Positions 18,668-29,910 of a DNA stretch of 64,000 bases are shown here, one piece after another. Every line of letters begins with the position of its first letter. Position 1 is the first letter of the stretch. The notes beneath the pieces were generated by a model. The model ran no database searches, was not told the DNA's origin, and was given only the letters and a program-made list of their open reading frames with translations. Both the position numbers and the translations under genes were made by a program. This stretch comes from Cryptomeria japonica. Lineage: Eukaryota > Streptophyta > Pinopsida > Cupressales > Cupressaceae. Location: the NCBI RefSeq assembly GCF_030272615.1, contig NC_081415.1, positions 231,128,303 to 231,192,302 on the forward strand, written 5' to 3'.

Positions 18668-19087
18668 CTAGCATTTTAGGCTCGAATCCATTAATCCGAG
18701 TGTTGCAAGAACATTGACAACCCCATTTCCTTCTTTATAGATATGCATGATGCAGAAGGAGTCAAGCCCTAAAATGAGTCTAATAATATCTCTGGCGATT
18801 CCTTCAATCAACTTATTGAGTTTGTCCTGCGTTGTGACAGCATCAATTATAAGCTTAGAGTCCCCCTCAATGTCCATAGCCCTTATGCCCATGGAGAGGG
18901 TGAAATGGACCACCCAAGCCAAGTCCATGGCTTCTGCTTGATTGCTGGAGTGACCATTCAAGTTCCTCATATAGGTTGCAACCAGGGACCCATTATGAGT
19001 TTTAATGACACTACCACCTACAGCCAGGCCCTGTCTAGCAGCCCCATCAAAGTTGAGTTTGAAGCAACCTGGGATCAGGTGGTCCAA
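18668..19087 (-). pseudogene. L1-a RNase H domain
   Basis: RVT_3-type RNase H closing ORF2, open for 139 codons. Catalytic positions: Asp in KLNFDGAAR, Glu in NQAEAMDLAW, Asp in IEGDSKLIID. The last aspartate of the family's HExNxxAD box is changed: here the box is HIYKEGNGVVNVLATLG, with Asn at that place. This probably weakens or abolishes activity. Ends TAG at 18668-18670. Confidence 0.85.
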
Positions 19088-19449
19088 TTAGCATTATATC
19101 TCAAGAGATGCTTGGAGCTGTCAATGTGGGAAAAGGAGCTAGGAAGATCCCAACAGTGAGAAATCTCCCAAACCTTGTTGGAAGGGGGGTTAGGATGCTT
19201 TTGGACCTAGTGACCGAGATATTTTCCAAGATGAGCTTAAGGAAACATGCAAAGACACTTTCAGGAGAGGCCTCCTTATCCCGAAATATCTTGTTGTTCC
19301 TCTCCTTCCAAATTCTCCAGGAGAGGTGAGGAGGGATTTGTCTCCAAAGCTAGTGGACCAAGGGTTTGGAAGTGGGGCCTCTCCACTCATACATCGAATG
19401 TATCAAATTTTCATTCATAGTCTAGAAAAGGTTGAGCTTACTACAAACC

Positions 19450-19740
19450 ATCCCCCAAAGGGCTTTAGCAAAGGCACACTGGAGGAAAAATGGGGAGGAT
19501 TTCCATATCAATTTTGCAAAGAACACATCTATTAGGGAACTGAAATCCACGCTTAGCCAAGTTATCTAGAGTGATGATTTTGTTGTGCAGAGTAGTCCAC
19601 CAGAAGAAATTTATCTTGGAAATAAGTTGAGGATTCCAAACTTCATTCCACTTAACTAGAGGGATAGGGTCTCGTAGCATGCTATGATAGGAAGTCTTAA
19701 CAGAGTATTCCCTAGTGGGGTTCCATTTCTAAATAAATTT
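19450..19740 (-). pseudogene. L1-a zf-RVT (RT-associated zinc-binding) domain
   Basis: The minus strand reads VWNPQLISKINFFWWTTLHN, then LDNLAKRGFQFPNRCVLC, the typical W-P-K-F-W and Cys motif of the zinc-binding domain between RT and RNase H in plant LINEs. The following histidine motif is damaged by a frame change. Flanks (19090-19450 and 19740-20290) are degenerate ORF2 connector. Confidence 0.75.
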
Positions 19741-20289
19741 ATCCTCTCTAGGAAAGAGTGGGAGTCTTATCCTACCCATAAAATTCTATAATTCCATGGC
19801 AACAGGCAACAGGAGCGACTGATCAAAACAATAATAAGAAATAGCCTTCCAAGTGTTGTTGAAGAAATAAATGGAGACTGTGACACCAAAGAAACCCTTG
19901 GCAACATCTTAAATCCTTCTAAGAAAGGGGGCAGAAATCAAAGGCTTTTACCCAAGCCAATAATCTTCCTAGAATAAAATCTTTCTTCCATTACCAATGA
20001 GCCACTTTATACCCTAGGATATGGGCTCTCTATAGTTGAGAATATTATTCCATATTTTGGACCCTCTAGGGAGTCCCTCTTCATTCAAAAAAGAGATAAA
20101 TCTACCTTGGCCAAGGTATTTAGCCCTCGTTATATGACCCCAGTCCAAGTCCTTGTGGATTACCTTCTAGGATATTTTAGTCATTAGAGCCCTATTGAAG
20201 TGGGTTATTTTGCAGATTCCCAAGCCCCCCTTCAATTTTGAATAGCAGACTTTGTCTCGGCTAACAAGAGAAAGACTTCTTTTTTATTC

Positions 20290-21660
20290 CATTCTTGTCT
20301 AAAGGAAATTTATTTGGATATTTTCCATCTTGTCAGTCATGGTGGTAGAAATTTTTAAAAGGGAGAGGAAGTACACCGGAATTCCCTGTAGAGAAGAGGC
20401 CAGCAGCTGAAGCTTCCCTACGCTACTAAAAAACCTACCTTTCCATCCTGCCAGCTTTCTCTGCATTCTGTAAAGAATAGAAACCCAAAAGGAATTGGAG
20501 ACATCCTTGATAGTAAGTGGTAACCCAAGGTAAGTGCTAGGGAGTGAGGCAACCGAGGATCCCTTGAATTTTAGCTTGAAGTTTATTCTTCGTGTGAAAA
20601 AAATAGATGTTATTTTTATCATAATTAATGTGCTATCCCAAGGCATTCACATAAAGGTTGAGGAAGGACTTCCAACCCTTAGCCTCAACCACTGAAGAAA
20701 TCCCAAAAAGAATGGTGTCATCAACAAACTACTATAGAACAATAGGGGGAACCATGGAAGCAGGTTTAATTCCCTTGAGGACTTCTCTATTAATGAGGGA
20801 GCTGATTTTTTTCCTAAAATCTCTACTAGAATAATTAAGAGGTAGGGCGATAGAGGCTCACCCTGATGAAGACCCCTGGACATCCTGAAGGACTCCTGAG
20901 GTAATCCATTCATGAGGACAGAATAATTGACAATAGTTATGCATTACCTAATGACGTTAAGAAACTTCCCCCCCAACACCTAACTTTTGCAAGACTTCAA
21001 AAAGAAAGCTCCAATTTACTCTATCATAAGCCTTAGAGATATCAAGCTTCAAAACCATACAAGGTTTATGACTCCTATCCATAAAGTGGATGACTTCATG
21101 AGTGGAGATGACAACATCCAAAATTTGTCTACCTGGGACAAACCCCTTCTAACATGGTCTAATCAGAGAATCCAAGAAGAGTTTAAGCCCATTCACCAAG
21201 ACTTTAGTTAAGATCTTGTAGAGAGTGTTACAGAGGATAATAAGCCAAAAGTCTCTTAGGAGGGTCGATTCCTAAATTTTAGGAACTAGAGCAATGAAAG
21301 TGTTGTTTAACTTCTTGAGCAGTTTACTAGATATGAAGAAGTCCTTAGTAGAAAGAACCACATTAGCACCAACCACATCCTAAAAGTCCTAGAAGAAAGA
21401 TAGAGGGAAGCCATTCGGGCCCAAAGCTTTGAAATCCCCCATAGAAAACACATCATTCCTCTCCTCATCATCAATAATCGAGGACATAATAAGATCATTG
21501 TCTTCCTTAGTGAGGGGACAAGGAAGGAAATGAAGGAGGTTCTCATCCAAGTCTGGGTCCCTAGTCCTGCAATCCTCCCTGAACAAAGAAGAGAAGTAGT
21601 AAGTAGCCTGGTTTCCAAGACTAGCTTTTTCCTTGACATATTGATTCTGATCATTTCTTA
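20290..21660 (-). pseudogene. L1-a reverse transcriptase
   Basis: Non-LTR RT in several frames. Visible: FKALGPNGFPLSFF (about 21430), GLHQGEPLSPYLLIILVEIL (20860-20800; the family usually has QGDPLSP), FVDDTILFG (about 20725, out of frame with its neighbours) and STYLGLPLTIKDVSNSFW (about 20530). The metal-binding FVDD box is intact, but at least three frame changes and several stops separate the motifs. Role: target-primed reverse transcription of LINE RNA. Confidence 0.85.
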
Positions 21661-22049
21661 AACAAGAGATGTGGTTTCTTCTCCTATGGATGCTAGCTGA
21701 TTTGTGGGAGAAAGTTATATTTTTATCTCCTTTTAACCATTGGACTCATTATTTCTATTTCTAAAACAAATCCTCCCTAATTGAGTCCTCCTTCAATTTC
21801 CTTCTTAGATTCACCTCTTCATGATGGGAAGCTTCGAGGAGATCCCCTTTGTCAATTTGCTCCTGAATGGCTACAAATTTGGTGTTGAGCTTATTTTTCT
21901 AAACAAAAATATCACTGAAGGTGTTTTTGTTCCATCCATGAACATTTCTTCTAATTAAGTCTAATTTCTAAGCAGCCTGATACATAGGTGTGCCATAGAT
22001 ATGAGTGTTCCACCAACTTTTGATATAATTTTTGAACTCGGGGTGAGTA

Positions 22050-22840
22050 TGCCACATGACTTTATATCAAAAGGGGTATCTTTTCCTGACACGTTGAGAA
22101 GAGATCATAAGAAGAAAGGATTATGGTCAAAAACCATTTTGGAAATGGCAAAGAGCTTCACATTAAAACTGATATCCCAATTGCCAGAGATGAGGAATTG
22201 GTCCAACCTAACCTAGATGCGGTCATTACCTTTTCTAAGATTGGACTAGGTGAATCTGTGTCTAATCAAGTCTACATCATGTAAACCATTCCTTTTTATG
22301 AAGTCCACCAAATTGGTCATGTTGTTAGAGTACTCCTAAAGTCCTCTCAGTTTTTCAAAGGGAAAGAGGGGGGAATTAAAATCCTCTGCAATCATCCAAT
22401 GGGCATTGATATCATTCTATAGAAGGTAGGAATTCTCTTTCCAAAGAGAGAGACAACCCAATCTAATGTTAGGGGTGTAAACATTTATTAGGAACCAAGA
22501 TCCTAGGGCAAAAGAGAACATGGAAACAATAAAGTTGGTCGAGGAAGAGATCAAGCTGTCAAAAACACTGTGAGGGGTCCCACATAGTAACCAAACCACT
22601 AGAGGCCCCAATGGAATCACTAATAAAAAATTGAGAACCTAGCCAAATTTTACCAACAATAATAGCAAAGGATGCTTCATTCATTTTGACCTTCTGAAGA
22701 AGAAGGGCCTCAATTTTGTTTTCAAAAATACAATTCTTCAGGGCGTATTTCTTATGAGGGTTGTACCCCTCATATTCCATGATAGAACCTTCATTTCTTA
22801 CCTTTGATGGATGTTTCCAATTTTTTTTGTCTTCCATTGG
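22050..22840 (-). pseudogene. L1-a AP-type endonuclease, catalytic Glu changed
   Basis: Start of ORF2. KKYALKNCIFENKIEALLLQ and SGLVTMWDPSQCF mark the endonuclease N-terminal half; LPSIEQ-like and IRHRFTWSN fragments (about 22250) the C-terminal half. The family motif LLQE-T-K reads LLLQKVKM here, so the metal-binding Glu is Lys. Two or more stops interrupt the domain. It would nick the target DNA for LINE insertion. Confidence 0.75.
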
Positions 22841-24104
22841 TGACTTCCCTTGCTGCTTCCATTCGCTGAGAGATTATATGTGATGGTTGGCCCATCTTTG
22901 GGTCAATCCCAAAACCAGTCTTCCCATTACTTGTCTTATGCCTTTGTGTGATCCAACCCTCATCTTCAGGGCATTGACAACCACTAGAGGAAGCTCCAAG
23001 AGAGGAGAGCCTCATATCGGGAGGTCTAGAGGACCTATTAAGCTTGAAGGATGATTCAAGAGGAAAGTCTTGGGGGGGTCCCAACAGATATAGGAGCAAT
23101 CGGGGTTGAGGAACCATCCACAATCTCTCCATCCTCCAAAGGAGTTAGCCCCTTCAAGGGGGTGGAGACCAATATCTCTGAAGAACAGAGTCCATTAGTC
23201 ACTAAAGAAGCTTTATAAGGGGTCAATCTGTCATCTAAATTTGGTAACCTATCAATCACCTTGGGAGGTGAGCTTAGAAGTTTATTCATACTCTCCATAA
23301 AGGGGTAGTCATCACACTCAATCCTAGGGTACATTGTGGAAGCAAAAACTTTACTAGACTCCTCATTAATCGTAGGATGTTTGATCTTGAGGGGATTAGG
23401 GTCCTGAGCTTTACACTTGGAGATGATATGACCCACCTTGTGACATTTTTGACAGAAGAGGGTAGCATTTTCATAGACCAATGCCCGAGTCTAGCTTCCC
23501 AAATTAGACATAAGTGTAATGAAGTTAGGAAGGTTCTTACTGACCATTTCTTGAACGCAAAAAGGCACATAAAATAATCTGGATTTGGTTCTAGTGATCT
23601 CATCTACACCCATAAAGTTCCTGAAGGTGTTACCAATCCAATGGAAGATAGATTCATCTCAATATTCAAGTGGGAGTCTAGGAAGGCGAACCCAAATTAG
23701 ATAAAATTTATGAAGGTCAGGAGCCAAGCCAAAACTAGCCTTCCACCTACTAAGGGATAGGTTGTATTTACCATAGGTCCAGCAGCCAGATAGTAACATG
23801 GAAACATCCTCTTCAAAATTAAATTTGAAAAGGAAAAGAGCCCTAGGCATAGCACTAACAGAGACACTCCCCTTTAGTTTCCATTTGTTTGAAACCAATT
23901 TCCTAACCATCTCGATAGTGGGACGGAGACAAAAGAATTTCCCCACCAGAGTGTTATTCATGTTGAGAAGAATAGGATCCATTACTTTGTCAGGGAGCTC
24001 AATTGTCATTCCTTCTTTTGCTTGTGTACAAATAGGGATCAAGTTGGGGTCCACCTCCCCTAGATAATTTCCAACTAATGCATTTATCCAGCCTTTGATA
24101 GTTG
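22791..24104 (-). pseudogene. L1-a ORF1: DUF4283 and CCHC zinc knuckle
   Basis: Gag-like RNA-binding ORF1 of plant LINEs. From 24104: INALVGNYLGEVDPNLIP, then a DUF4283 core open from 24054 to 23659 (VGKFFCLRPTIEMVRKL, FKFNFEEDVSMLLSGCW). Downstream, in another frame (23481-23056), lies an intact knuckle CQKCHKVGHIISKC (CX2CX4HX4C). The C-terminal part is Ser/Pro-rich. The N-terminal end of ORF1 lies across Copia-2 at 31123-31246. Confidence 0.85.
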
Positions 24105-24108
24105 TTCT

Positions 24109-25316
24109 TGTTAGGATAACTGGTGGACAACTAAGAGGGGGGGTGAATCAGTTGTCAACATATTATAAAAATTTAAGCATACAAAACCTTTTACTTGAAT
24201 GCATAAACCAAATACTGTAATAGCATATATAACAATTAAGCATAAACATAACTCACAGAATAATTACCAACCATCCATAACACATAACACCATGATTTGT
24301 ACATAGAAAACCTGGTAAAGGGAAAAACCATGGTGGGAAGCCTACTCATAGTCAAATAATACTTCTATAGTAAGTATGTGATTACAATAAGAGGGACCTG
24401 CACATACATAAAGGCTAGTAGCCTAGAGCACACTGCTCATCACAAAAGGAACCTCACTAACTACAAAATAAATCTAGACTACAATCTGAAAAGATGAATG
24501 AACTGTAAGAATAGCATCTCGTATGCTTGAGTATAGTTCTGGTTAAGATCAATACTGGAGGTCTTAAACCTCTTTCACAAACCCAATTCGATCACCTATG
24601 ATTCAAAATCTTTGCATATGATTACAACTTTATTCGCACATAGATAATCCCATAACCTTGACCCTCCATGATCTAAAAAGAGATCTTACACCATATTTAT
24701 ACCAACTTGGGACCTAAACAATTAGGTTGGCCACCTAAAATATAATACAATAGATCTGTTACATAATCCCATGAACCAATGATAAACCAAGTCGGCCTAA
24801 GACTGAAACAACATAAACCAAACAATAAATCCAATTGGTAATGCATCGGGAGCATCAACCAACACGTTAAATAAATCGGTCCATAGCCTAGTAGAATAAC
24901 ACCAGACCCAAAATAGGTTGCCATAAGCCAAATGAAACACCACAAACAACTAGAACACAGACATGATAATCATTAGCATCTCGATAACCTCCTAGAAGCC
25001 GCACCAACACCACTTGTCGGATTCATTAAAATATCTTCAACAAAGCGATGTTGGTAAAACCCTTATTGGTAACCAAAAGGCTTACTAGAACATATGATAG
25101 CATCTAGATCATCAAATCCCAAACCAATTGAATTTGATACACATCGGGAACACATGAATAACCAATCCAAACCAATTCCAACAGCCAAACCACAACCAGA
25201 GACAAATCTCCAAATCAACATCAAAGACCATCCACTCTATTGGAAGTTGATAGATAGAAAAACAACTAGTGTTGACATCAATGCAACACATAATCAATTC
25301 CTCCAAATTTCCAACA
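24109..25316 (-). repeat. Copia-2 3' LTR
   Basis: 1208 bp. The minus strand starts TGTTGGAAATTTGGAGG and ends CCTAACA. A TATA box candidate TATAAATATGG (minus) is at 24691-24701, a TGATGTCA word (minus) at 25273-25280, and a C-run hairpin at 24124-24157. Scattered mismatches to the 5' LTR indicate moderate age. Confidence 0.94.
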
Positions 25317-25329
25317 ATCTCCCCCTTTG
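25317..25329 (-). other. Copia-2 polypurine tract
   Basis: CAAAGGGGGAGAT on the minus strand, abutting the 3' LTR. It is preceded by the conserved TTGCCATCAATG word and a decayed stem around TTTTTC, as in Copia-1. Further purine tracts of the same kind recur between here and 25690. Confidence 0.85.
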
Positions 25330-25689
25330 GCATTGATGGCAATACTAGATGTGAAAAACATCCAAGTACCAAGAAGTGCCAAACAATTTTCCCCCAAAGG
25401 AAGACATCCAACAATCTCCCATAATGATATGTCAATGAAGTTTTGAACCAATAGACCAAACTCCCCATGTGAATGATATCCCTGTTACGCTATGTTTTTC
25501 ACATATATATCTCTCCCCCTCTGACATCAATGCCAAAAATCTGACATAAACACTAAAAACATAAAACCTCTTAACCACACAACTAACTACTCCCCCTGAG
25601 TAGTAGCACCAACACATCAATTCAGAATGAATAATAGAACTAAAAAATACATACCACACTGATGCCAATCAACATCACTCACTCAAGTC

Positions 25690-26460
25690 TCTATCGGAGG
25701 GGCATAAACTCCCAATATGTCTTTGAAGTACTCAAATGATTCCTTAGGTAAAGGTTTAGTGAAGATATTTTCAATCTACTATTTAGTGTTCACATAAACC
25801 AGTATTACTTCATTTTCTCCCACCTTCTCCTTCAAAAAATTATACTTGATAGAAATGTGCTTAGTCTTAGAATGAAATACTAGATTCTTTGATATGTCAA
25901 TACTAGCAGAGTTATCACAATAAATAACTACTGGTTCATTGAAATCTTCCCTTATATCCTTCAATATTTTCTTCATCCACATGTGTACAGTTAGTAGCAG
26001 CAACAACATACTTAGCTTCAATAGTAGATAAAGAAGTATATGATTGTTTCTTGTTGATCCATGAAACAAGTTTCTTTCCAAGAAAGAAATATGCACTAGA
26101 TGTGCTCTTCCAATCATCAACATCTCCTTCCCAATCAACATCTGTATATGCACATAGTGTAAAGTCATCATTTTTAGGATACCACAAACCATACTCAGTT
26201 GTTCCTTGCAAATACCTAAAAATCCTTTTCACCGCACTCTCATGAATCTCTCTAGGATAACTCTGATATCTTGATACAATACAAATTGTATTCATTATAT
26301 CCAGTCTAGTCTGAGTCAGATATAAAAAACCTCCAATCATAGATTTATACCTTGTAGGATTTATCAGAACTGATGCATCATTGTTTGTTAATTTCTCACT
26401 TATAACCATAGGGGTACCAACTGGTTTGGAATTTTCCATACCAAATTTCTTCAACAACTC
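25690..26460 (-). pseudogene. pol: Copia-2 RNase H
   Basis: Open from 26457 to about 25990 (SKPVGTPMVISEKL, GGFLYLTQTRLDI, AYTDVDWEGDVDDWKSTS, TIEAKYVVAATNC), then a short deletion shifts frame and the domain resumes at 26000-25780 (VIYCDNSASIDISKN, KHISIKYNFLKEK). After a TAG it ends with DIFTKPLPKESFEYF near 25710. The catalytic acids appear kept, but the frame is broken. Confidence 0.9.
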
Positions 26461-27266
26461 TCTAGCATACTTAGTTTGACAAATGAAAATACCTTTATCA
26501 TTTTGAGTAATCTACAAACCTAATAAAAATTTCATCTCCCCAATCATAGACATCTCAAATTCATTCTTCATATTTTCATAGAATTCCATACATAACTTAT
26601 CCTCACCTCCAAATATGATATCATCAACAAAGACTTCAACAATCAATGTGTCATCATCAGTGATGTTATAATATAAGTTACTATCAGCATTACCTTTAGT
26701 GAAACTGAGCTTCAAAAGATATTTGTCCAATCTAGCATACCAAGCTCTAGGGGCTCTTTTCAATCCATATAAAGCTTTCCTTAACCTGCAAACCATGTTT
26801 TTATCATCTGAAAGTGAAAATCCATCAGGTTGCTCAATGTAAAATTCCTCTTCAAGATCTCCATTCAAAAATGCACACTTAACATCCATTTGATAAACCT
26901 TGTATTTCTTATGGGCATCATAAGCAAGAAATAATCTCATAGCTTCAATCCTAGTTACCGGAGCAAAAGTCTCATCATAATCAATTCCTTCCTTCTAAGA
27001 ATATCCTTTACATACCAATCTAGCCTTATTCCTCACAACTTGTCCATCCTCAATCAATTTATTCCTAAAAACCACTTAGTTCCAATGACATTCTTATTTT
27101 TAGGCCAGGGAACTAAAGTCCATGTGTTGTTCTTCTCAATCTAATCTAATTCCTCTTCCATAGCTTTCATCCAACATTCATCTTTACAAGCTTCCATAAT
27201 TGATGTCGGTTCAACTTGAGAAATTAAACATACCTCATCAGTTGCCAACCTTCTCCTTGTCATTAC
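26461..27266 (-). pseudogene. pol: Copia-2 reverse transcriptase
   Basis: RVT_2 domain. The C-terminal two thirds are open from 26940 to 26515 with motif A intact ([18 protein letters not shown]) and catalytic box [18 protein letters not shown] at 26512-26514 stands where the relatives have Gln (FLLGLQITQ), and the frame then continues. Upstream (26941-27240) lie [15 protein letters not shown]-stop-KEG and a one-base frame change at GTKW. The best preserved RT among the copia copies here. Confidence 0.9.
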
Positions 27267-28128
27267 TCATTTGTTCTTGTCTTCAATGATCTGATCTTCT
27301 GAATGATTTAACCTTACATACCTAGGAGTCTTCTGACTTTTTGTTTCTCTGCTTTGATCTTCAGTTACAGTTGATTTTTCTGATACTTCCAGGGTAACCG
27401 GTTTAACATTTTGTTCTAGTACAGGTGTTACCAGTTCAGTTATGATCATCTCCACTTCCGGTTCTCTCTCATAAGTTCTAATTTGACCTTTGTACAGCTC
27501 ATCCACTTTGACATTAGCACTCTCCACAATTCTCTGCAATATTTTGTTATAACATCTATATGCTTTGCTTTCATTAGAATAACCAATAAATATCCCTTCA
27601 TCACATCTAGGATCAAAATTTCCAATTAAATAATCTCTTTTGATATAGCATTTACTACCAAATATTTTGGAATACTTAACTATAGGTGTATGACGAAACC
27701 ATAACTCATAAGGTAAATTACTAGTGTCTAATTTGATATGAACTATGTTAAATATGTATACCATCATGCTCGCACCTTCTATCCAATAGATATGAGGCAA
27801 ATTAGCTTCCATCATCATAGTTTTGGCTGCATCCAAGATAGTTATGTTTTTGTTTCCATAACACCATTCTACTGAGGTGTTTGGGGTGCAGACAACTGTC
27901 TCCTTATCCCATGCTTCTCACAATAACTGTTAAATTTTCTAGATGTGAATTCACCACCCTGATCTGACCTTAAGCATTTAATCTTCAATCCTGTCTTTGT
28001 CTTAACTTTAGCTTTAAAGATCTTAAACTTTTTAAAAGCTTCAGATTTATCCCTTAAAATGGTAACCCACATCATTCTAGAATAGTCATCATTGATTAGC
28101 ATGAAATATCTATCACGCTAAAAACTCT
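27267..28128 (-). pseudogene. pol: Copia-2 integrase
   Basis: Catalytic core in 28102-27869 (INDDYSRMMWVTILRDKS, CLRSDQGGEF, QLSAPQTPQ), then a frame change. The open piece 27836-27267 carries the integrase C-terminal half (PHIYWIEGASMMVYIFN, GSKCYIKRDYLIGNFDPRCD, SNESKAYRCYN) and the linker to RT. The catalytic Glu region lies at the frame change (WCYGNKNI-like reading). It sits between protease and RT, as required for Ty1/copia. Confidence 0.9.
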
Positions 28129-28845
28129 TTATTCTAGCAGGACCACACAATCAGTATGAATAAAATCAAGAAAATCATTAGATTTGTCTTGTATACTCTT
28201 AGAAGAAGTTCTAACTTGCTTTCTCATTTGACATTCCTTACATACCAGATTATAAGGCTTCACAATCTTAGGTATATCTCTAACAGCCTTAATTGAATTT
28301 ATCTTTACAATGCAATCAAAATTCACATGACACAGCCTCTTATGCCATAGCCAACTCTCATCAACTTGTATAATTAAACATGTCTTCTCACTGGAGTTCA
28401 AAAGAAAGATGTTACCTTTAGTCTCTATACCGGTTGCAATCTCCAATCTAGATCTATTAATGATTTTATATTTTCCATCCTTGAACTGTAATTGAAATCC
28501 CTTATCCACCAACTGTCCTACACTCAAAAGATTATGCCTTAAACCTTCAACATAATAAACATTATCAGTGTTATTCTTACCATCCAATGATATAGTTCCT
28601 CTTGCTCTGATCATACATGCTTTACCATCTCTAAATCTAACCATACCACCATCAAACTCTTGCAATGATAAAAGCTTCCTTTTATCTCCAATCATATGAT
28701 GTGAACATCCACTATCTATCACCCATTCATCCTTGTCTTCAATTTTAGAAGCAAGGGCCTTTTCCTCATTTTGAATAATAGGTGTCAGAGCATCTTCCTT
28801 GATAGCCAAAAATACCCATTCCTTTCCACTACCAGATCCACTAGT
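28129..28845 (-). pseudogene. pol: Copia-2 aspartic protease and GAG-pre-integrase
   Basis: Open for 226 codons (28809-28129). Protease active site EWVIDSGCSHHM; flap and C-terminal elements DGGMVRFRDGKACMI and HNLLSVGQLVDKG. GAG-pre-integrase SWLWHKRLCHVNFDCIVKI and VCKECQMRKQVRTSS. It ends where one base is gained or lost at the start of the integrase core (DFIHTD then out of frame). Protease catalytic residues look intact. Confidence 0.9.
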
Positions 28846-29854
28846 TTAATTTTGTGTCGGTTCAACATCAGAATCAGTCACACCTTCCTCATCTGCATAG
28901 TAACATGATTTGTCTTTGTTTCTCATGTACTTATGCTTGTTCTGATAATCATGGTTAGGCCTAAAAGATCTTCTAGATTTCTCTTCAAATATTGAATTCC
29001 TTTTAGAACATCTAGATGTAAAATGACCTATATTATTACATGCAAAATGTTTAAAAGGTGATTTTCCTTCATACATACTATTGCACCTTTAGGTACTCTT
29101 CTAGAAAATAAGGCTTCAAGTTGCTCAAACTCGTCATCTTTTTTCTTCATTTCCTCTAGTTCCTTCACATATAAATCTCTCCAATCACTCTTGTCAGTTG
29201 ATGATATAGATGTGTGAAAAGAAGATTCAATCTTTGCAGCTCCTTGAGGACCAAATTCTTCAAGCTCAAAAGAAGATAATTTTCCAAACAAAGTATCCAT
29301 GTTAATAGAGGTTTTATCCATTGTTCTCAGCTCATTTATTGTAGTAGCCTTCATCTTGTAAGTTGGTGGCAAAGTTCTCAGTACTTTAGAAACAATCTCA
29401 TCTTCACTTAGAGATTCACCACAACATTGAATTCCCATAACAATTTCATTAACTCTTTCCATAAAAGCAGTATCCTTTCATCTTCTTCCATCTTTAGATC
29501 CTCATACCTTACCTAGTAACCATCAAGTTTAGAAATTTTAACAATAGGGTCACCTTCATTCAGAGCCTCCAACTTATCCCATATAGCCTTCGCAAATGAT
29601 TGATCAGAAAGTGCACTTAAGAGTGTTTGTCTATCTCTACAATCATTCTCAATGTTCTTATCCAAAGTTGTCAGAGGAGGATTGCTAGATGCTAGATTAT
29701 GAGGAATATAGCCTTTCTCTGTGACCTCCCAAATCTCTTTCCCAATACATCTCAAATGAGTTTCCATATGAATCTTCCATACCTTGTAATTTGTCGAATC
29801 AAGCTTAGGGGTTTCTCTCCAGAAAACAGATGCACTTGAACTATTAGTTGCCAT
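28846..29854 (-). pseudogene. gag: Copia-2 gag
   Basis: Starts at 29854 (MATNSSSASVFWRETPKLD), 39 bases after the PBS. The first piece is open to a TAG at 29513-29515, replacing the Trp of KLDGYWVRY. A one-base frame change follows near 29480; 29462-29028 continues (MERVNEIVMGIQCCGES). The zinc knuckle (29060-29020) has lost its first Cys: KHFACNNIGHFTSRC. Compared with Copia-4 it lacks eight residues after ALSDQ (QIMGLTDK is absent). Degenerate. Confidence 0.9.
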
Positions 29855-29892
29855 AGGATCTTCCTCAAGCAGTTAAGCTTCTACAGAGAGGA

Positions 29893-29908
29893 CCAAGCTC
29901 TGATACCA
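29893..29908 (-). other. Copia-2 primer-binding site, initiator tRNA-Met
   Basis: TGGTATCAGAGCTTGG on the minus strand, two bases from the 5' LTR end. Its first 12 bases (TGGTATCAGAGC) are the standard plant PBS complementary to the 3' end of initiator tRNA-Met. Confidence 0.93.
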
Positions 29909-29910
29909 AT

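Larger units (their letters stand above)
18641..24108 (-). mobile_element. L1-a: plant L1-type LINE with RNase H (3' part, main body)
   Basis: Minus-strand non-LTR retrotransposon in the usual plant order: ORF1 with DUF4283 and CCHC knuckle (24104-22791), AP endonuclease (22840-22050), RT (21660-20290), zinc-binding zf-RVT (about 19740-19450), RNase H (19087-18668). The 5' end continues at 31123-31330 beyond the inserted Copia-2. Many stops and frameshifts; dead. No poly(A) tail is evident at its 3' side, where the unrecognised relic follows about 30 bp after the RNase H stop. Confidence 0.85.
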
